From NCBI GenBank assembly GCA_032433765.1, contig JAVIAB010000092.1, forward strand, positions 102,574,064-102,638,063: a stretch of 64,000 nucleotides of DNA, written 5' to 3'. Positions 1 through 22,015 of the stretch are shown piece by piece (the first letter of the stretch is position 1; each line of letters starts with the position of its first letter). The notes under the pieces are model-generated. The model made no database searches and had not been told where the DNA came from. It saw nothing but the letters and a program-made list of their open reading frames with translations. The DNA is from Megaustenia siamemsis (lineage: Eukaryota > Mollusca > Gastropoda > Stylommatophora > Ariophantidae). A program made the position numbers and the translations under genes.

Positions 1-262
1 TTGAATCATTACTTTAATTTAAAATATTCAACTTACTCTATCCAAGCTGATGTGTTGGTTTTGGTCTGGTAGTACCTTTATAAGTCGAGCCGATGTGCTG
101 GTTAGTTGTTCAGAAAGAGTTAAACTAAAAATTAATGGAGAAAGAAACCTGCATTGCATTGTTCCAAAGAGGGACAAGAAATACTAAAACAAGTAAATTT
201 TGTCTGACTAGTGTGTAAATGGGCTTTTTCATAAAGAAAAGTATTCATTTTATTTCAAACAG
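1..262 (+). other. Intron of the kelch-repeat gene
   Basis: This lies upstream of the first recognisable kelch exon and ends in a pyrimidine-rich acceptor with AG at 261-262. I see no coding sequence or identifiable repeat in it. The 5' exons of the gene lie outside the window. Confidence 0.6.
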
Positions 263-9795
<9,533 letters not shown>

Positions 9796-9981
9796 TTATA
9801 TAAACAGTTAATTAATGTTCTGTAAGTGATAGAGAGCACTATATGTTTTATCCAAAAATTATGTGATGTAACTCAGATGCAGTCATGCTGTATGCAAGCC
9901 TTGTTGTTAACTAATAACTAATATAACTCATAAAGTTAAAGAGTTTTACTCAGTGAGAAACACTACTGAGCACCATAAAGA

Positions 9982-9987
9982 AATAAA
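9982..9987 (+). promoter_or_regulatory. Poly(A) signal of the kelch gene
   Basis: AATAAA, 187 bp after the stop at 9795, is the best-placed polyadenylation hexamer for this gene. Confidence 0.5.
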
Positions 9988-10042
9988 AATGGTTGAAGTA
10001 TTGGAATTTTGTAAGAAATTGATGACCAATCACTGTTGGGAC

Positions 10043-11066
10043 ATTGTTGCAATCATCATCATCATGTACCGGGCCTACTGGCGTAGGTGATCATGTCTCT
10101 CCACAACTTTCGATCTCGACAGTTCTTTATCATTTCTGTTGTTGACCTTCTGCCAAGCCATTCTCTTAAGTAAAGTAAAGTACCCCGTCACGCCAAGTGG
10201 CTTATAGGGAAATATGGTGTTAGCGACCCTACATTTTACAGACCTTCAGCACATGATTTTTGGGGTAATGTGGTCAGTATTACACCCGTGCTGCTTTACT
10301 TTCCCAGAAAAAAATCCGGTACCCATTTAAGGCTGGGTGAACCTGGAAGCCGTCGGTTGGGATCGAACCCTACCCCTTGTCCTTTGTAGTCCAGTTCACT
10401 AACCACTGAGCTATCGCGGCTCCCCTATTCTCTTAAGCTCTCTGGTATTTTCTCTCTTTGCTTATCTCTATCTCTTCGTCCCTCAATTTTTCCAGTTATT
10501 ACAATATATTCCAGTTATTCTCTTCTCAGTACATGGCCAAAAAATTATGATTGTTTCTATCTAATATTGAAAATTAGCTCTCTTTTTGCTTTGACCTCTT
10601 TCAGAACATTTTCATTACTCTTCTTAGCTGTCCATGGTATTCTCAACATTCTTCTGTGAAACTACATTTCTACAGACTCCAGTGATTTTCTTGTCTGTTG
10701 TCCTATTGTCCATGATTCACATCCATATGTTAAGACTGGCTCTACATAACATTTAAGAACTCTTGTTCTTGTTTCTATTGTCAAAAATGGATTGCATAGT
10801 ATCTTCCTCATTTTCTGGATAGCTGCTTTTACCTGAGCCATTCTGCATCTCACCTCTTTTGTACATCTTCCGTCTGAGGTTAACAAAGTTCCCAAATATT
10901 TAAATTCATTTACCTGTTTATAATATTGTTCCACTTGTCTTTATTTTGCACTGAGGTGATGTCTTTTTCTTTGTTGTTACCATTACTTCTGTCTTTTTGC
11001 TATTAAGGCTGAGTCCTTTATTTTTGCTTTCTTTCACTATAATGTCCAACATTTCTTTGTAACTCA
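10043..11066 (-). mobile_element. LINE fragment, split by a SINE
   Basis: The - strand encodes the RT C-terminal part (FKYLGTLLTSDGRC near 10890, LTYGCESWTI near 10720). The 3' end at 10043 is an ATG-repeat tail. The SINE at 10171-10426 interrupts it. 5' truncated and full of stops. Confidence 0.75.
10171..10426 (-). mobile_element. tRNA-derived SINE family A with 11-bp target duplication
   Basis: Flanked by perfect copies of ATTCTCTTAAG (10160-10170 and 10427-10437). On the - strand the head (CGCGATAGCTCAGTGGTTAG, then a GGGTTCGATCCC B-box) is followed by the family body and a TACTTTAC tail. It is inserted into a LINE, so it is younger than that LINE. Confidence 0.9.
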
Positions 11067-11104
11067 TTTTCACTCTTAGCAATTAATACTGTATACCTAC
11101 ATAC

Positions 11105-12055
11105 TACTAAGGACAGCTTACAGAAGCATTTGAAATAAGAACAGGAGTAAGGCAAGGATGCCTTCTGTCTCCATTTCTCTTTCTACTGGCCATAGATTGG
11201 ATTATGAAAATAACTCAAAACAACAGAAATGGGATCCAGTGGTCACTGACCAAACAACTTGATGATTTAGACTTTGCTGATGACATAGCTCTCCTATCAC
11301 ACAGCCACCAACAGATGCAAGATAAAATGAGTATATTAGATGAGAGATCACAACAGCTAGGACTAAAGATTAATAGAGATAAGACCAACATTATGAGAAT
11401 TAATGCAGTTGGCAATAACCAAATAAAACTAGGAGAAATACCTCTACTAGACGTACAATCTTATATATATCTGGGCAGTAATATAGATAAAGAGGGAGGA
11501 ACAGAAAATGATACCAAAATAAGGATATCAAAAGCAAGAGGAGCTTTCATTGCACTGGAAACATATGGAAATCCAAAGAAATTAGGCTAAATACAAAAAT
11601 TAAAATTTTCAACTCCAATGTTAAGTCGGTTCTATTATATGGCTGTGAAACATGGAGAATAACAAAATTGACAATCACGAAGGTACAGACTTTCATTAAT
11701 GGATGCTTGCGCAGAATAAAGGGATGGAAATGACAGGACAAAGTCACTAACGTGGAATTATGGAAATGTACCGGTCAAATACCAGTGGATAAAGAAATAC
11801 AGCGAAGACGATGGCGATGGATAGGACACACACTACGGAAGCCAACTGAGAGTATTACACAACAGGCCCTTTTTTGGAATCCCCAGGGGAAAAGACAAAG
11901 AGGAAGACCAAGGAATTCTTGGAGAAGACAGATTGAAGCAGAGATGAAGATGATGGGGAAGACATGGAATGATCTTAAAAGAATTGCAAAAAACAGAACG
12001 ACTTGGAAAGTGTTTGTTGAAGACCTATGCTCCGCTGGGAGCTAAAAGGTAGAAG
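11105..12055 (+). mobile_element. RTE-like LINE, 3' half
   Basis: Begins inside the RT palm: RQGCLLSPFLF (motif B, near 11150), FADDIALL (catalytic motif C, near 11275) and YLGSNIDKEG (near 11470). The frame breaks at 11588 and resumes at 11752-12045 with RRWRWIGHTLR, RGRPRNSW and the terminal NRTTWKVFVEDLC. The same C terminus recurs at 30070-30135. 5' truncated and inactive. Confidence 0.85.
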
Positions 12056-12134
12056 AGAGACATACTACTGCATACCTTAAATTATTTATATTATGACCTC
12101 CAATTGTTATTCCAGGCATGCCCTTATGGATCTT

Positions 12135-14075
12135 AAAATAATCTCAAAATAAACAAATCTGGTGACAGCACACAACCTGTTTTATTTGTTGAAACATTCC
12201 CAATTGGTTTCCAGTTCTTATGGCCGCTGTTTGTTGCCAGTACATGTTCTTTATTATTCTTAGATCTTTGCTGTCTACGTTTATGCTTTCTAAAATTTTT
12301 ATTATTTCTTGGTGCTTTACTTTGTCAAATGCTTTGGTATAATCTATGAAACATAGGTATGTTTTCACCTCTATGGCTATTTCTACTAAAGATCTTATGA
12401 TATAAATGGCATTGCTCGTTCCGTTACCTCCAACAAAACTACACTGTTCATCACTAATTTCTGAACTGAATATGTTTTGGACTCTTTGCATGATGATTCT
12501 TAGTAATATCTTAGTCATGTGACTCATTAGGCTTATTGTGCGATGATCATCGCATTCATTCGCACCAGATTTGATTGGTAAGGCTATGAATTTTGATTTG
12601 AGCAGGTCGTCTGGTATATATCCGCTGTTGTAGATATCATTCAGTATTTTTGTTGTTATTTCTATTCCAAAAATCACCCATGGCTTCAATCTCGTCTTTA
12701 GCTATATTATCTGGTCCAGGAGCTTTTCCTGCTTTCATATTGCGCAAGGCGTCTTCCACTTCTTCTCTGAGTATTTCTGGTCCTTCTCCATTATCTTTGA
12801 TATTTATTTCTGTTCGTTCATCATTATAAAGATCTTTAATGTATTCTGTCCCGTTCCCTTAAGCTTTCTTGTTCAATCAACAGTTCTCCTTCCTTTGATC
12901 TTAAACATCCAGTTTTTGATTGCGTTTTTCTTCCTGTTAACTCTTCAATTTGTTTGCATATAGCTTTAGCATCTCCTTTTTGTTGCATTTCAATCTCTTT
13001 GCATCTCTCTTTTAGTCATGCTTCTTTTGCTTCATTGCATTTTATTACAATTTCTTTATCTCTTATACTCATCTTTATTTCTTCTTCTTGTATCCATTAG
13101 CTGCAAAATGTCATCTGTCATCCATTTCTTTCTTGAATTTGTCCTCACTGGTGGTATGAACTCTTTTGATGTTTGTTGCATTGATAATTTTAGCATTTCC
13201 CACTGTTCATCAATGCTTTGTATCTTCTCTAATGCCTTGTACCAGTTCTGAATTGTGATTTTATATTTGTCTTGCAGCTTCTTGTCTGATTTGAGTAAAT
13301 CTAAATTTAACTTGATGTTAATTGAGGCTCGTTTTGTTGTTTTTAATTTTACTCTAAGCTTTCCCACAACTGGTACATGATCACTATTGCAATCTGCCCC
13401 TGGTCTAGTTTTCACACACACCAGACCGTTTCTAAATCTATTGCTTATCATTATGTAATCAATGTGATTACGTGTGTTGTCTCCTGGGCTTTTCCATGTC
13501 CACAGATGTCTTGGATGTTGGCCAGGTGTTACCTATCATCATGCTGTGTGTTCTTGCCCAGTCAATAAGTTTCTCACCTCTTTCATTCCTCTCACCTAAG
13601 CCATAATGACCAACTACTTCCTCAACTTTTTCCTTTCCTACTTTTGCTTTAAAATCCCTTAGAACTATGGTGTTTTCATGTGGTTTGCATTCATGAAGTG
13701 CCTCATTTAACTCATTGTAAAATTTATCAGTTGTTTCCTCTAGACTGTCTGCTGTTGGTGCATAAACTTGTATAAGATTTATGTCTTTTGGCTTTACATT
13801 CAATTTCACTAAAAGGACTCTATCAGATATTGGGTAAAAGCCTCTCACTGTTCTTGCTCTTTCTGCATCCAAGATGATACCTACTCCTCTTTGGTGTTCA
13901 GTACCTCCAGAATAGATTATTTTATGTTTATCAGAATACATCTCCCCTGATCCGTTGTATCTCATTTCACAAAGTCCCTGTAAATGTAAACCCATTCTTT
14001 TAATTTCTTGTATGATGTTTTCCATTTTACCCTTCTGCATGAGTGTTCTCACTTTGTGTGTTTTTGTTATTACAA
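12135..14075 (-). mobile_element. RTE-like LINE, 5' part (endonuclease and start of RT)
   Basis: On the - strand, 14075-13468 encodes an APE-type endonuclease (GLCEMRYNG, RGVGIILDAE, IQVYAPTADS). The frame continues at 13451-13056 with NSDHVPVVGKL. 12689-12144 encodes RT with FIDYTKAFDKVKH (motif A), and a frame-shifted GCVLSPDLF (motif B) sits at the end. The endonuclease motif normally GDFNA reads RDFKA, a likely loss of catalytic residues. It is truncated inside RT. Its motif B differs from that of the neighbour at 11105, so it is a separate element. Proteins of this type are often auto-annotated as craniofacial development protein 2-like. Confidence 0.85.
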
Positions 14076-14114
14076 CAATTGTTGCAGTAATAAAAATAAA
14101 TGGACAAGAACTAG

Positions 14115-14735
14115 AAACACATGACATTTAAAAACTTAGGATCAATTGTCAGTGATAAAGGCTTAAAACCTGAAATATTGACTAGAATATATAAAAAACA
14201 GCAGCCCTTGCCAGGTTAAAACCCATTTGGAAATAAAAGATCATCCCTAATTGTTCTAAAATCAGTCTGATGTACACCCTGGTTATGTCGGTTTTTCTTT
14301 ACGCTTGCGAAACATGAATTCTTATAGCATAGCAGAGTTACAGAAAAAAATACAAAGAATGGAAATAAAATTTTATCATAAGGTTTTGGGCGTCTCTTAC
14401 TTAGATCATATGGATGAAAAAAGATTTCTCAAGAATACAAGTAATTGGAGTACATGATGATCTTTTGACGATTATGAAAAATGAAATTTGTGGCCACATA
14501 TCTTAATCATCTGGCCTAGCAAAGACCATTCTGTAGGAAACTTTGAAAGGAGGTAGAAGGTGAGGTTGATGGAAAAAGAGATGGGAAGATAACAAAGAAT
14601 AGATGGCATTTGATTTCACAAAGTTCCAAAGAATGGCAAAAGATAGAGATACATTGAGAAGGTTGATGAAGTCTCTCAGTGGTGCCCCAATGATCCCCAG
14701 GATTATGGGATGAAGAAGAATTTGTGAAGCACTTA
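14115..14735 (+). mobile_element. LINE C-terminal fragment, another family
   Basis: Degenerate frames give LGSIVSDKGLKPEI (near 14130) and FLYACETW (near 14300), and a GAPMIP-like end near 14685. It starts next to the 5' part of the - strand LINE. Many stops. Confidence 0.6.
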
Positions 14736-14759
14736 AATCCCTGTATCATTATATGCTAT

Positions 14760-17180
14760 GCAGTTACACATACTTTTACAGTGCTCTAAGTTTGAAAACT
14801 ATATGTGCTATAGATATGTGTGCATTGTTGCCTTGATAAAGCATCATATATCTTCAAGTATGTTTCCTGCATCACTTCTTTCCACATACCCTCATTTTTA
14901 CCATATACATTACGCTCTCTATTGACAGCTGCTCACAATTGATAAAAATTATGGACATTTCTAGTACATTTGTTTTATATTTAGTCTGACTTCACATGAT
15001 CAAGCTGTTGGGAAGGTTAATTATAAACTCTTATGAGTAATTTTGTTAACTCTTGAACAGAGTTTAAAATTGCAGCTGAATTAACTGGAATAATTTATAC
15101 TTTTTTTAAATTAAGAGTTTTCTGTGTGGTACTACATACTGAAATATTTTTAAAATGCCTAGATAGAGAATTAAGACTTATATCAGCAATAGACATGTTA
15201 ACTACTTCTGTTCTCATTTTCTATGAGCATGTTTATTTACAGGTGCCTATAATGTTACAAATTATGTTCTGCTTCTGTAATTAGTTCATCACCATCTTTT
15301 GTACAAACATTTTAACATGATCTTTTATAATGATTATTGTAATCTTTTATAGATACACATGATAAATTGGTTATTTGCTTTCCTATTTAAAGCAAGCCAA
15401 TGGGAAAATTTAAATTATTGAATACTTTCTTTTGCAGATTGTCTCATGAGCCACAAATACATCTATGTATATTATCACACCTTCCAATAAGGTGTCTCTT
15501 GTGGTCTATATTTTATTACATATCATTTAAAATAAATTATGAGTTTTTAAAATTCTATTTTATTTTAGGAGGTAAGAGGTTGGAGAGGGTGATGGGGGAA
15601 TGTTGCAAAAATTATAAATTTCTCAGATTATCTTAATCCAATACGTATTGATTTCATCATATATATTTGACTGTAGAAAATGTTCAGTCATACCTTCCAT
15701 ATTTTTTAGAGGCAAACCTGAAACCAGACCAAAAAAGATGTACAAATGTAAAATAAACCATAGACATCAAATTTTTAACCTGTTTCTAAAAGTTCTGATT
15801 GAACACAACATCATCTGATGTCTATCAAATTTCGCAGTTATGTTATGTTATATTTAAAATGAGTGCTAAATTAAAAACTCATTTTTGAACATGATACAGT
15901 AAATTATTTATTAAATGTTGAAAAATGCAGAGCTATTGACAGAATCGAGCAATTCGACTATCAAATATGGTGCTCACCATGCTTTCATAAGCAGAAATGG
16001 TCTCTGTTCATTTAGACATAGGTAGGTTTCTTTAAAATTTTATGCAGTTATGTATGTAAATTAGTACAAAACTTTAAAACTTTTTTTGAAAAACAAAAAA
16101 CATCCAGTAAATTAATTATCCAGATATTGAAGAAAAGCTCAGCTGCTACATCTAAATGTGATTTTTAAAAAAACTCAATACATTCCAAAAATTCTGAATG
16201 TTCATTCTATGTGTAAATAGTAAATAACCATGAATTATCTTTCAGGGAAACTCTTATTAAAAGCAGCTTCAATTAAGCAAGATCTGAATTAATAATGTGC
16301 AAGCTAGCTGGTTTTGTAAAGTGAAAATATTTATTATAATTTTTTTTAATGGAAAAAACAAACAATAATTAAGCAACAGCTCAAAAACATTAATAATTCA
16401 TGTACATATTCAATATAAAATATTAATAAAAATAACAAGATCGTCAATGCCTTACTAGCATTTTCCATAAAGGTAGATTTTACAATTCATTGAATTCTCA
16501 ATTAATGGAAATGTGAGTATAGCAATTGTTAATAAGTAGCAGTTAATATCAAAATATATTAGAATGCTAAATTATTATATAATTTTCTCTTAAAAAAACA
16601 TTTAAAATAACGAGTGATTAGAAATACCTACACACAAGCAATAATCTTATTGTAAATTGAGATTTCTCACTTCATTTGAACAGTGAAATACAGCATGGCT
16701 AAGACTTGATAGCTGGATAGTCATTGTCTTTGCATTTATTTAATTGTTAGCAGTGATGCTCAATAAATATGCCCACCCACGTCCCTAATCCTTGTCATCC
16801 CCACAGTTGTCTTGGGGATTTTGCCTACTATTTGGCAAGGCAAAATAATTTCAATGACAGACTAACCATCACCCCTTGTGAAGATGACCAATGGTTACCA
16901 TGCTGTCTAATCATATTATTGTGGACAAAAGTGGTACTTATAGTGGTTCAAATGTAAATGTTTAGATTTCAGTGGCTAGCTCACTAAGTAGAATAATTTT
17001 TCCAATTCCGCACACATTTAAAAAAATAAAATTTTATATGTATTTTAAAAAAAGTGCAGAAAGTCACACTAATTTTCCATAAAATTTGGTTATAGAACAT
17101 ACAATTTTTTATAATAAAATTCCATATACCATATGGAAGGTATGTGTATGTGGAAGATATGCAAGTATAGGGTATATTTT
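14760..17180. other. AT-rich intergenic sequence, nothing recognised
   Basis: I find no gene with coding signal, RNA gene or repeat boundary here. The short open frames (for example 15400-15636 and 16769-16957) have no family motif and their composition matches the background. Confidence 0.5.
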
Positions 17181-17186
17181 GATAAT

Positions 17187-17262
17187 GCCCATATTTTCTC
17201 ATGACCATCAACACATTTATAGATATTGTAGTCAAGATTTATATCAGGTAAATTTGTATTCT
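17187..17262 (-). mobile_element. Possible SINE family A fragment
   Basis: GCCCATATTTTCTCATGACC and CATCAACACATT resemble the decayed copy at 33633-33772. Short and diverged. Confidence 0.3.
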
Positions 17263-17514
17263 CATAGAAAATAACTCGTTCCCATTTTTGTGAACACTGA
17301 AGTCACATCAGTAACAAAACTGTTCCTAGTTGGAAGTTCAATCTCTGACCACCTAATCAGTAGACAAACTCACTACAGCTCAACAACTTCCAGATGTGAC
17401 TTTAACACATTAAAGAAAATTAAACAGCTAATAAAAATTGGTGTGCAATATGTTTGAGTCACAAGCATGTGACTCATTTATCATATACTAAACTAAAATT
17501 ATTGAGCACCTAAG

Positions 17515-17742
17515 AGTCTTAGTGTAGCGCAGTGATATCAGTCTATTGATAATTTATTTGATCCAGCCTGCCAAAGATGGAGTGTGTCCTCCAAGGCACA
17601 GGTTTAGGGGAGAAATCTGGACACACAAGCATATACAAATGCTGACCCTGTGGCCAGCTTATTGTGTGTCATGATGTTGTTCACACCCCTCCATCATGAA
17701 ACAGGACAGAGAGTCAAGTTTGCATGAAGACAAGAAGAAGAA
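17515..17742 (+). mobile_element. Possible tRNA-headed SINE with AAG tail
   Basis: Starts with TAGCGCAGTG and carries a weak B-box (TTTGATCCAGCC), a ~150-bp body and an AAGAAGAAG tail. It is a single copy in this window, so the call is tentative. Confidence 0.35.
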
Positions 17743-17744
17743 GA

Positions 17745-18439
17745 TAATTTATTTTCATAATATTTCTATAGTGTTTTGATAGAGGAATTTCATTTACATT
17801 TCTTGCTGATAAAGTAACAGTATAATTATATGTTATATTTCCTTTTCTTACCATCCAGCTAAAACTTTCCATACATTTTTTATTTTATACTCAGGATTTT
17901 CATCTGAATCAGTCTTTCATTGAGATTATTTCCACAAAGTGCATATTGTGTAACTGCTAAAATTAGTGGCGGCATTGTTACTGTTGTTATTATATTTGTT
18001 TTTTAATTTCTTGGAAACTACTTATAGTGTTCTTTAGTGCAATGGTTCTTTATTGCTATCACAAATTCTCAGGATTTATCTCAATACTTTCATAGTGCAA
18101 TGCTGTCATTGATATTAAATTGACTATTTTCCTTCTGCACTATTGAATTAATGTACATGTTTGTTATAATAATTAATATAATATCACATATCTGTATACT
18201 GACATGCACACACACACACTTATACTTATATAAATGTATAAATATTTATTACCAGTTAATGTGTTTTCAAGTGATTGTTTTGGCCAGAGAACTGCTCAAG
18301 AAACTGCAATAAAAAATAAGTGCACAAAGAGGTAGCAGGTAGATGATGAATCTAGTCATATCCTCAGAAGCAACTTGGAAACAATCACAAGAAAAGCCAT
18401 GCAGTGGACTCTGGAGGGAAGACAACACATAAAAATAAT
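17745..18439. other. AT-rich intergenic sequence
   Basis: No coding or repeat signal is recognised apart from a short CA run near 18210. Confidence 0.4.
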
Positions 18440-19027
18440 AAATTAAGGACAGTCTGAGAGGAAACAGTTAAAGCATAAAAGCCTGTCTGACAGGGAACTG
18501 TTAAAACATAAAAGTTTACCAAGGACTGTCAGACAGGGAACAGGTAAAACATAAAAGTATACCAAGGACAGTATGACAGGAAAAAGTTAAAACATAAAAA
18601 TATACCAAGGACTGTCTGACGGGGAACAATTAAAACATAAAAGCTTACTGAGGACAATCTGACAGGGAACAGTTAAAACATAAAAGTACACCTAGAACAG
18701 TCTGACAGGGAACAGTTAAAACATAAAAGTATACCAAGAAGTCTGACAGGGAACAGTTAAAACATAAAAGTATACCAAGGACTGTCTGATATGGAACAGT
18801 TAAAATATAAAAGTCTGTCAAGGACTGTCTGACAGGGAACTGTTATAACATAAAAGTATACCAAGGACTATCTGACATTGAACAGTTAAAATACAAAAGT
18901 CTATCAAGGACAATCTGACAGGGAACATATTTAAAACATAAAAGTATACCAAGGACAATCTTACAGGGAACAGTTAAAACATAAAAGTCTATCAAGGACA
19001 ATCTGACAGGAAACAGTTAAAACATAG
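18440..19027. repeat. 43-bp minisatellite, about 13 copies
   Basis: The unit contains ACCAAGGAC, TCTGACAGGGAACAG and TTAAAACATAAAAG, with period 43 (for example 18518 to 18561). Copies differ by substitutions and small indels; some lack a few bases. Confidence 0.95.
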
Positions 19028-19304
19028 ATAAATAGTGAGGGCTAGACTTTGGGTTTCCTGTAAAAGACTGTGCTGAATGGCCATAAATAATGCAAAGTGG
19101 AGGGACTGTGTTGTTGTTCAAGAAGGCACCAAGTCAAGCAAAGAAATAGACAAACTGGCAGTTGTTACTGTGTCATTTAGACAATATTTGTTTTTGGAAT
19201 GAGAGTTCACTTTTCAAATTATATTTAATAAATATATACAATAATATTTCAAACAATAGACATATCAATACAGGTTTACATAATTTTTTTAATTATTCTC
19301 AAAC

Positions 19305-19690
19305 ATTTTTCATCACCATTATCATGTGCCATCTGGCTAGTATGATTTAGTTTATTTTTGTCTTTCATTTCCGTTGTTTACTTCCTTTTATATTATAGTG
19401 CTAGACTTGCCATCATTTCATCTCATTTTATATATTTTTTTGAGGAGTTACCTATTATCATGCTATACTTCCTCTGCACACATAGTATTAAAAGAGAAAA
19501 AAAAGATTGTTTCATTCTTTCGTTAGATTTTCTTTGCTGTTCATTATATTCTTAACATTTCTCTATGAGGTGTTCTTCTTGGATCACATTCATGTTTTAG
19601 AATTGACTATAATAACATCAGGGAGCTATCATTCTAGTTCCTGTTGATAACAATTTCTCACACACAATACTCCTCACTTTCCAGAACAGA
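19305..19690 (-). mobile_element. Very decayed LINE fragment
   Basis: The 3'-end motif ATCATGTGCCATCTGGC near 19320, the TTCTCTATGAGG...GGATCACATTCATG stretch at 19560 and later sequence follow the same order as the - strand LINE at 23518-24112. Confidence 0.4.
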
Positions 19691-19867
19691 GAACACTTAG
19701 TGACCAATGCTTATCACTTTAAAGCCAGTGCACACAATTTTTTTGAAGAATAAAGGAAGGAAAACAAAGAATGTCACATAAAAAACATATGACATCTTGT
19801 TGTAAGAGAGTGAGGTATTAAACTTCACTGGATTAGGTAGACGACGGTGTTAGAGGTGAGTAGGTCA

Positions 19868-20132
19868 ATGTTCTTCCTCATCTTCCTCATTAATGTTAAT
19901 CTTCTTCCTCATCAAAATATTAATCTTCTTCCTCATCAATGTTAATCTTCCTTATCAATATTAATCTTCTTCCTCACCATAGTTAATCTTATTCCTCATC
20001 AATATTAATCTTCTTCCTCATTGGTGTTAATCTTCCTCATCAATATTAATCTTCTCCTCATCAACATCAATTTCTTCCTCATCAACATCAATTTCTTCCT
20101 CATTGTTAGCCTTCCACATCAGTGTTAATCCT
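19868..20132. repeat. ~22-bp minisatellite, about 11 copies
   Basis: Copies of CTTCTTCCTCATCAATNTTAAT with variable length (18 to 24 bp). Not coding: the unit length changes break any frame. Confidence 0.9.
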
Positions 20133-20163
20133 CTTCAGACTGGCAAAGCAGTCAGTGATAGTC

Positions 20164-20424
20164 AAAAGAGAGCCTAAGTACAACATGGTGTAGGATAGTG
20201 GAAACAGAGAAGAATAGTATTGTATTTTGAAATTTTATATTATATATTAAATTATTATTATTATATTTAAATATTTTAGTATTTTTAAATGTATTTTAGT
20301 GTATTACAAAAGTTCCTTCCCTTAATGCTGTCCATTGCAATCCTACATAGGGTGCCCAATGTCTGGCTCACACTATTCTTCTGTTTCCACTATCCTACAC
20401 CATGTTGTACTTAGGCTCTCTTTT
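20164..20424. repeat. 53-bp inverted repeat with ~150-bp spacer
   Basis: 20164-20218 is the reverse complement of 20372-20424 except for a 2-base AG insertion in the left arm. The arms begin AAAAGAGAGCCTAAGTACAA. No known element type is recognised. Confidence 0.9.
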
Positions 20425-20509
20425 GCATTTCCTCTGGGTCCAAAGCATGTCAATTCTTGTGATAATTTCTGTAAAATAAGCATGAAATTGTATCTAGCAG
20501 CTAAATTAT

Positions 20510-21240
20510 TTGAGACATGAAACAAAGAACATTTCAGCAAAAGCCTTTATCAGGTACAAAACAACAAATATATAAAGATCAACACAGTAGGCAAATATTA
20601 TTCTAAAATAAACAAAGAAATATAAACACAAAAGACAAATACATATATGAAAAATGGCGGGGAAAAAACTGTGGCCAGAATTTGCATAGCTGTTGATTGC
20701 GTGATTAATAGAAAATAGGGCAGGTAGGATTTAATTGGACCAAAAGTAGTTAAATAGTTAAAAATTTGAAAGTTCTTGTGAGAATGGATGAAAAGAGGTG
20801 TCCCATAGAGTACAGTGAAAGAGAGAAAGAAAGGGGAAAAGAGAGAGAAAAGACAGTAGTGACAAGGAGGAAGAAGAGCAGGAGAGGTAATAAAGATAAC
20901 ACAGGGAGGAATGGGAGAGAAGACCAGTGATTAAAGAAAAAAGTGAAGAGTTTAAACCTCTTGGATGAAGAATGCCAAAACAGGCTATAAGTCAGTTTTC
21001 CAAATCAAACAGACTGTGAGTATCAGAGGAACAAGAGACAATGCCAGTAACCTGTAAGTCCTCAGAGGTGATATCTGATATCAAGGAAGGCTTCATTTAT
21101 ATATCATGTAACCATCATCTGTCAAAGCTTTAGATGTATATTGATCAAACAGGCAGACGCTTAGGATATAGGGTCCATGAACACTTGTATAACTCTTTTC
21201 CACTCTCAAATAAAGACATAGATTAAATAAAAATAACATT
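20510..21240 (+). mobile_element. Penelope-like element remnant (GIY-YIG endonuclease piece)
   Basis: Near 21130-21200 the + strand gives MYIDQTGRRLGYRVHEHLYN, which fits the conserved YIG-x-TgRrLgxRxxEHL block of the GIY-YIG domain found in Penelope-like elements, with IDQ where IGQ is usual. The GAACATTTCAGCAAAAGCC motif near 20530 resembles terminal sequences of such elements read in reverse, but that half is inference. The rest is degenerate. Confidence 0.45.
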
Positions 21241-21714
21241 CTAAACATTAGTTTGTAATTAGTTATTACACATGCCTTTATACTGATATATGTTGGTGGG
21301 TTGGGGGTCCTATCCTTTTTATGTAGATTTTTAAAATGTCAACATTATAACTGAGGCATTGCATATAGTTGCCTTATTTTGTGGATATTTTATTTGTAAT
21401 ATTCTTCATAGTGCAATAAAAAATAAGGTTTTTAAGTTGTGCTGCAGTTTATAGTAAGTCTACAATGTTGTACTTTTCAGTCCTGCACTGTTAGTTTCTG
21501 CAAGCAGAAAATGTGATGAAAATTATAACTGTATCACATTGCTCAGTAGTTACTACATAGAGCACATTAGGAAATGCTGTGAGCAAATTCTTTCATGGAG
21601 AATTAGCATAAATTTGAAAAACAGAATTTAAAATAGAACATCTCTAGGCATGCAGTTTATGACAAGATTCCTTGGCATGTCTATCTTTTTGCTTGTTTAT
21701 GTGACTTTGACATA

Positions 21715-22015
21715 AACAGCAGAACTAGAATAAAATACAAGCTATGGAAATGAGGTGTTTTAGAATAATTCAGTCAACTTCCTACCTGGACAATGTTACA
21801 AATGAACAGATTAAAAGTAGAAAGATCTAGGCCCCTATGAAGACTTGACCACCAGGAGTAAACTGAAGATGTAAACTTAGGTGGTATGATCACATATCCC
21901 ACTCATCAGATCTGGCAAAAATAAAGACAATAATAATTAAACAAATATTTATTGTAGGGAAAACTCAGAGGCTAGAGGCATATAGATTACACAGGGACAC
22001 AAATATCTAAAAAAT
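21715..22015 (+). mobile_element. Decayed LINE C-terminal fragment
   Basis: Order of blocks (AACTAGAATAAAATACAAGC, TGGAAATGAGGTGTTTTAG, GGTATGATCACATATC) follows the RMEMRCFRI...W(Y/F)DHI pattern of LINE C termini. No open frame. Confidence 0.4.

Noticed and set aside
11105..14075. The + LINE (11105-12055) and - LINE (12135-14075) as two halves of one twin-primed insertion
   Set aside because: Both include RT motif B, but with different sequences (RQGCLLSPFLF versus KQGCVLSPDLF), so they come from different elements.
19868..20132. Coding acidic repeat (reverse strand rich in GAA/GAG)
   Set aside because: Unit length varies by non-multiples of three and no open frame runs through.
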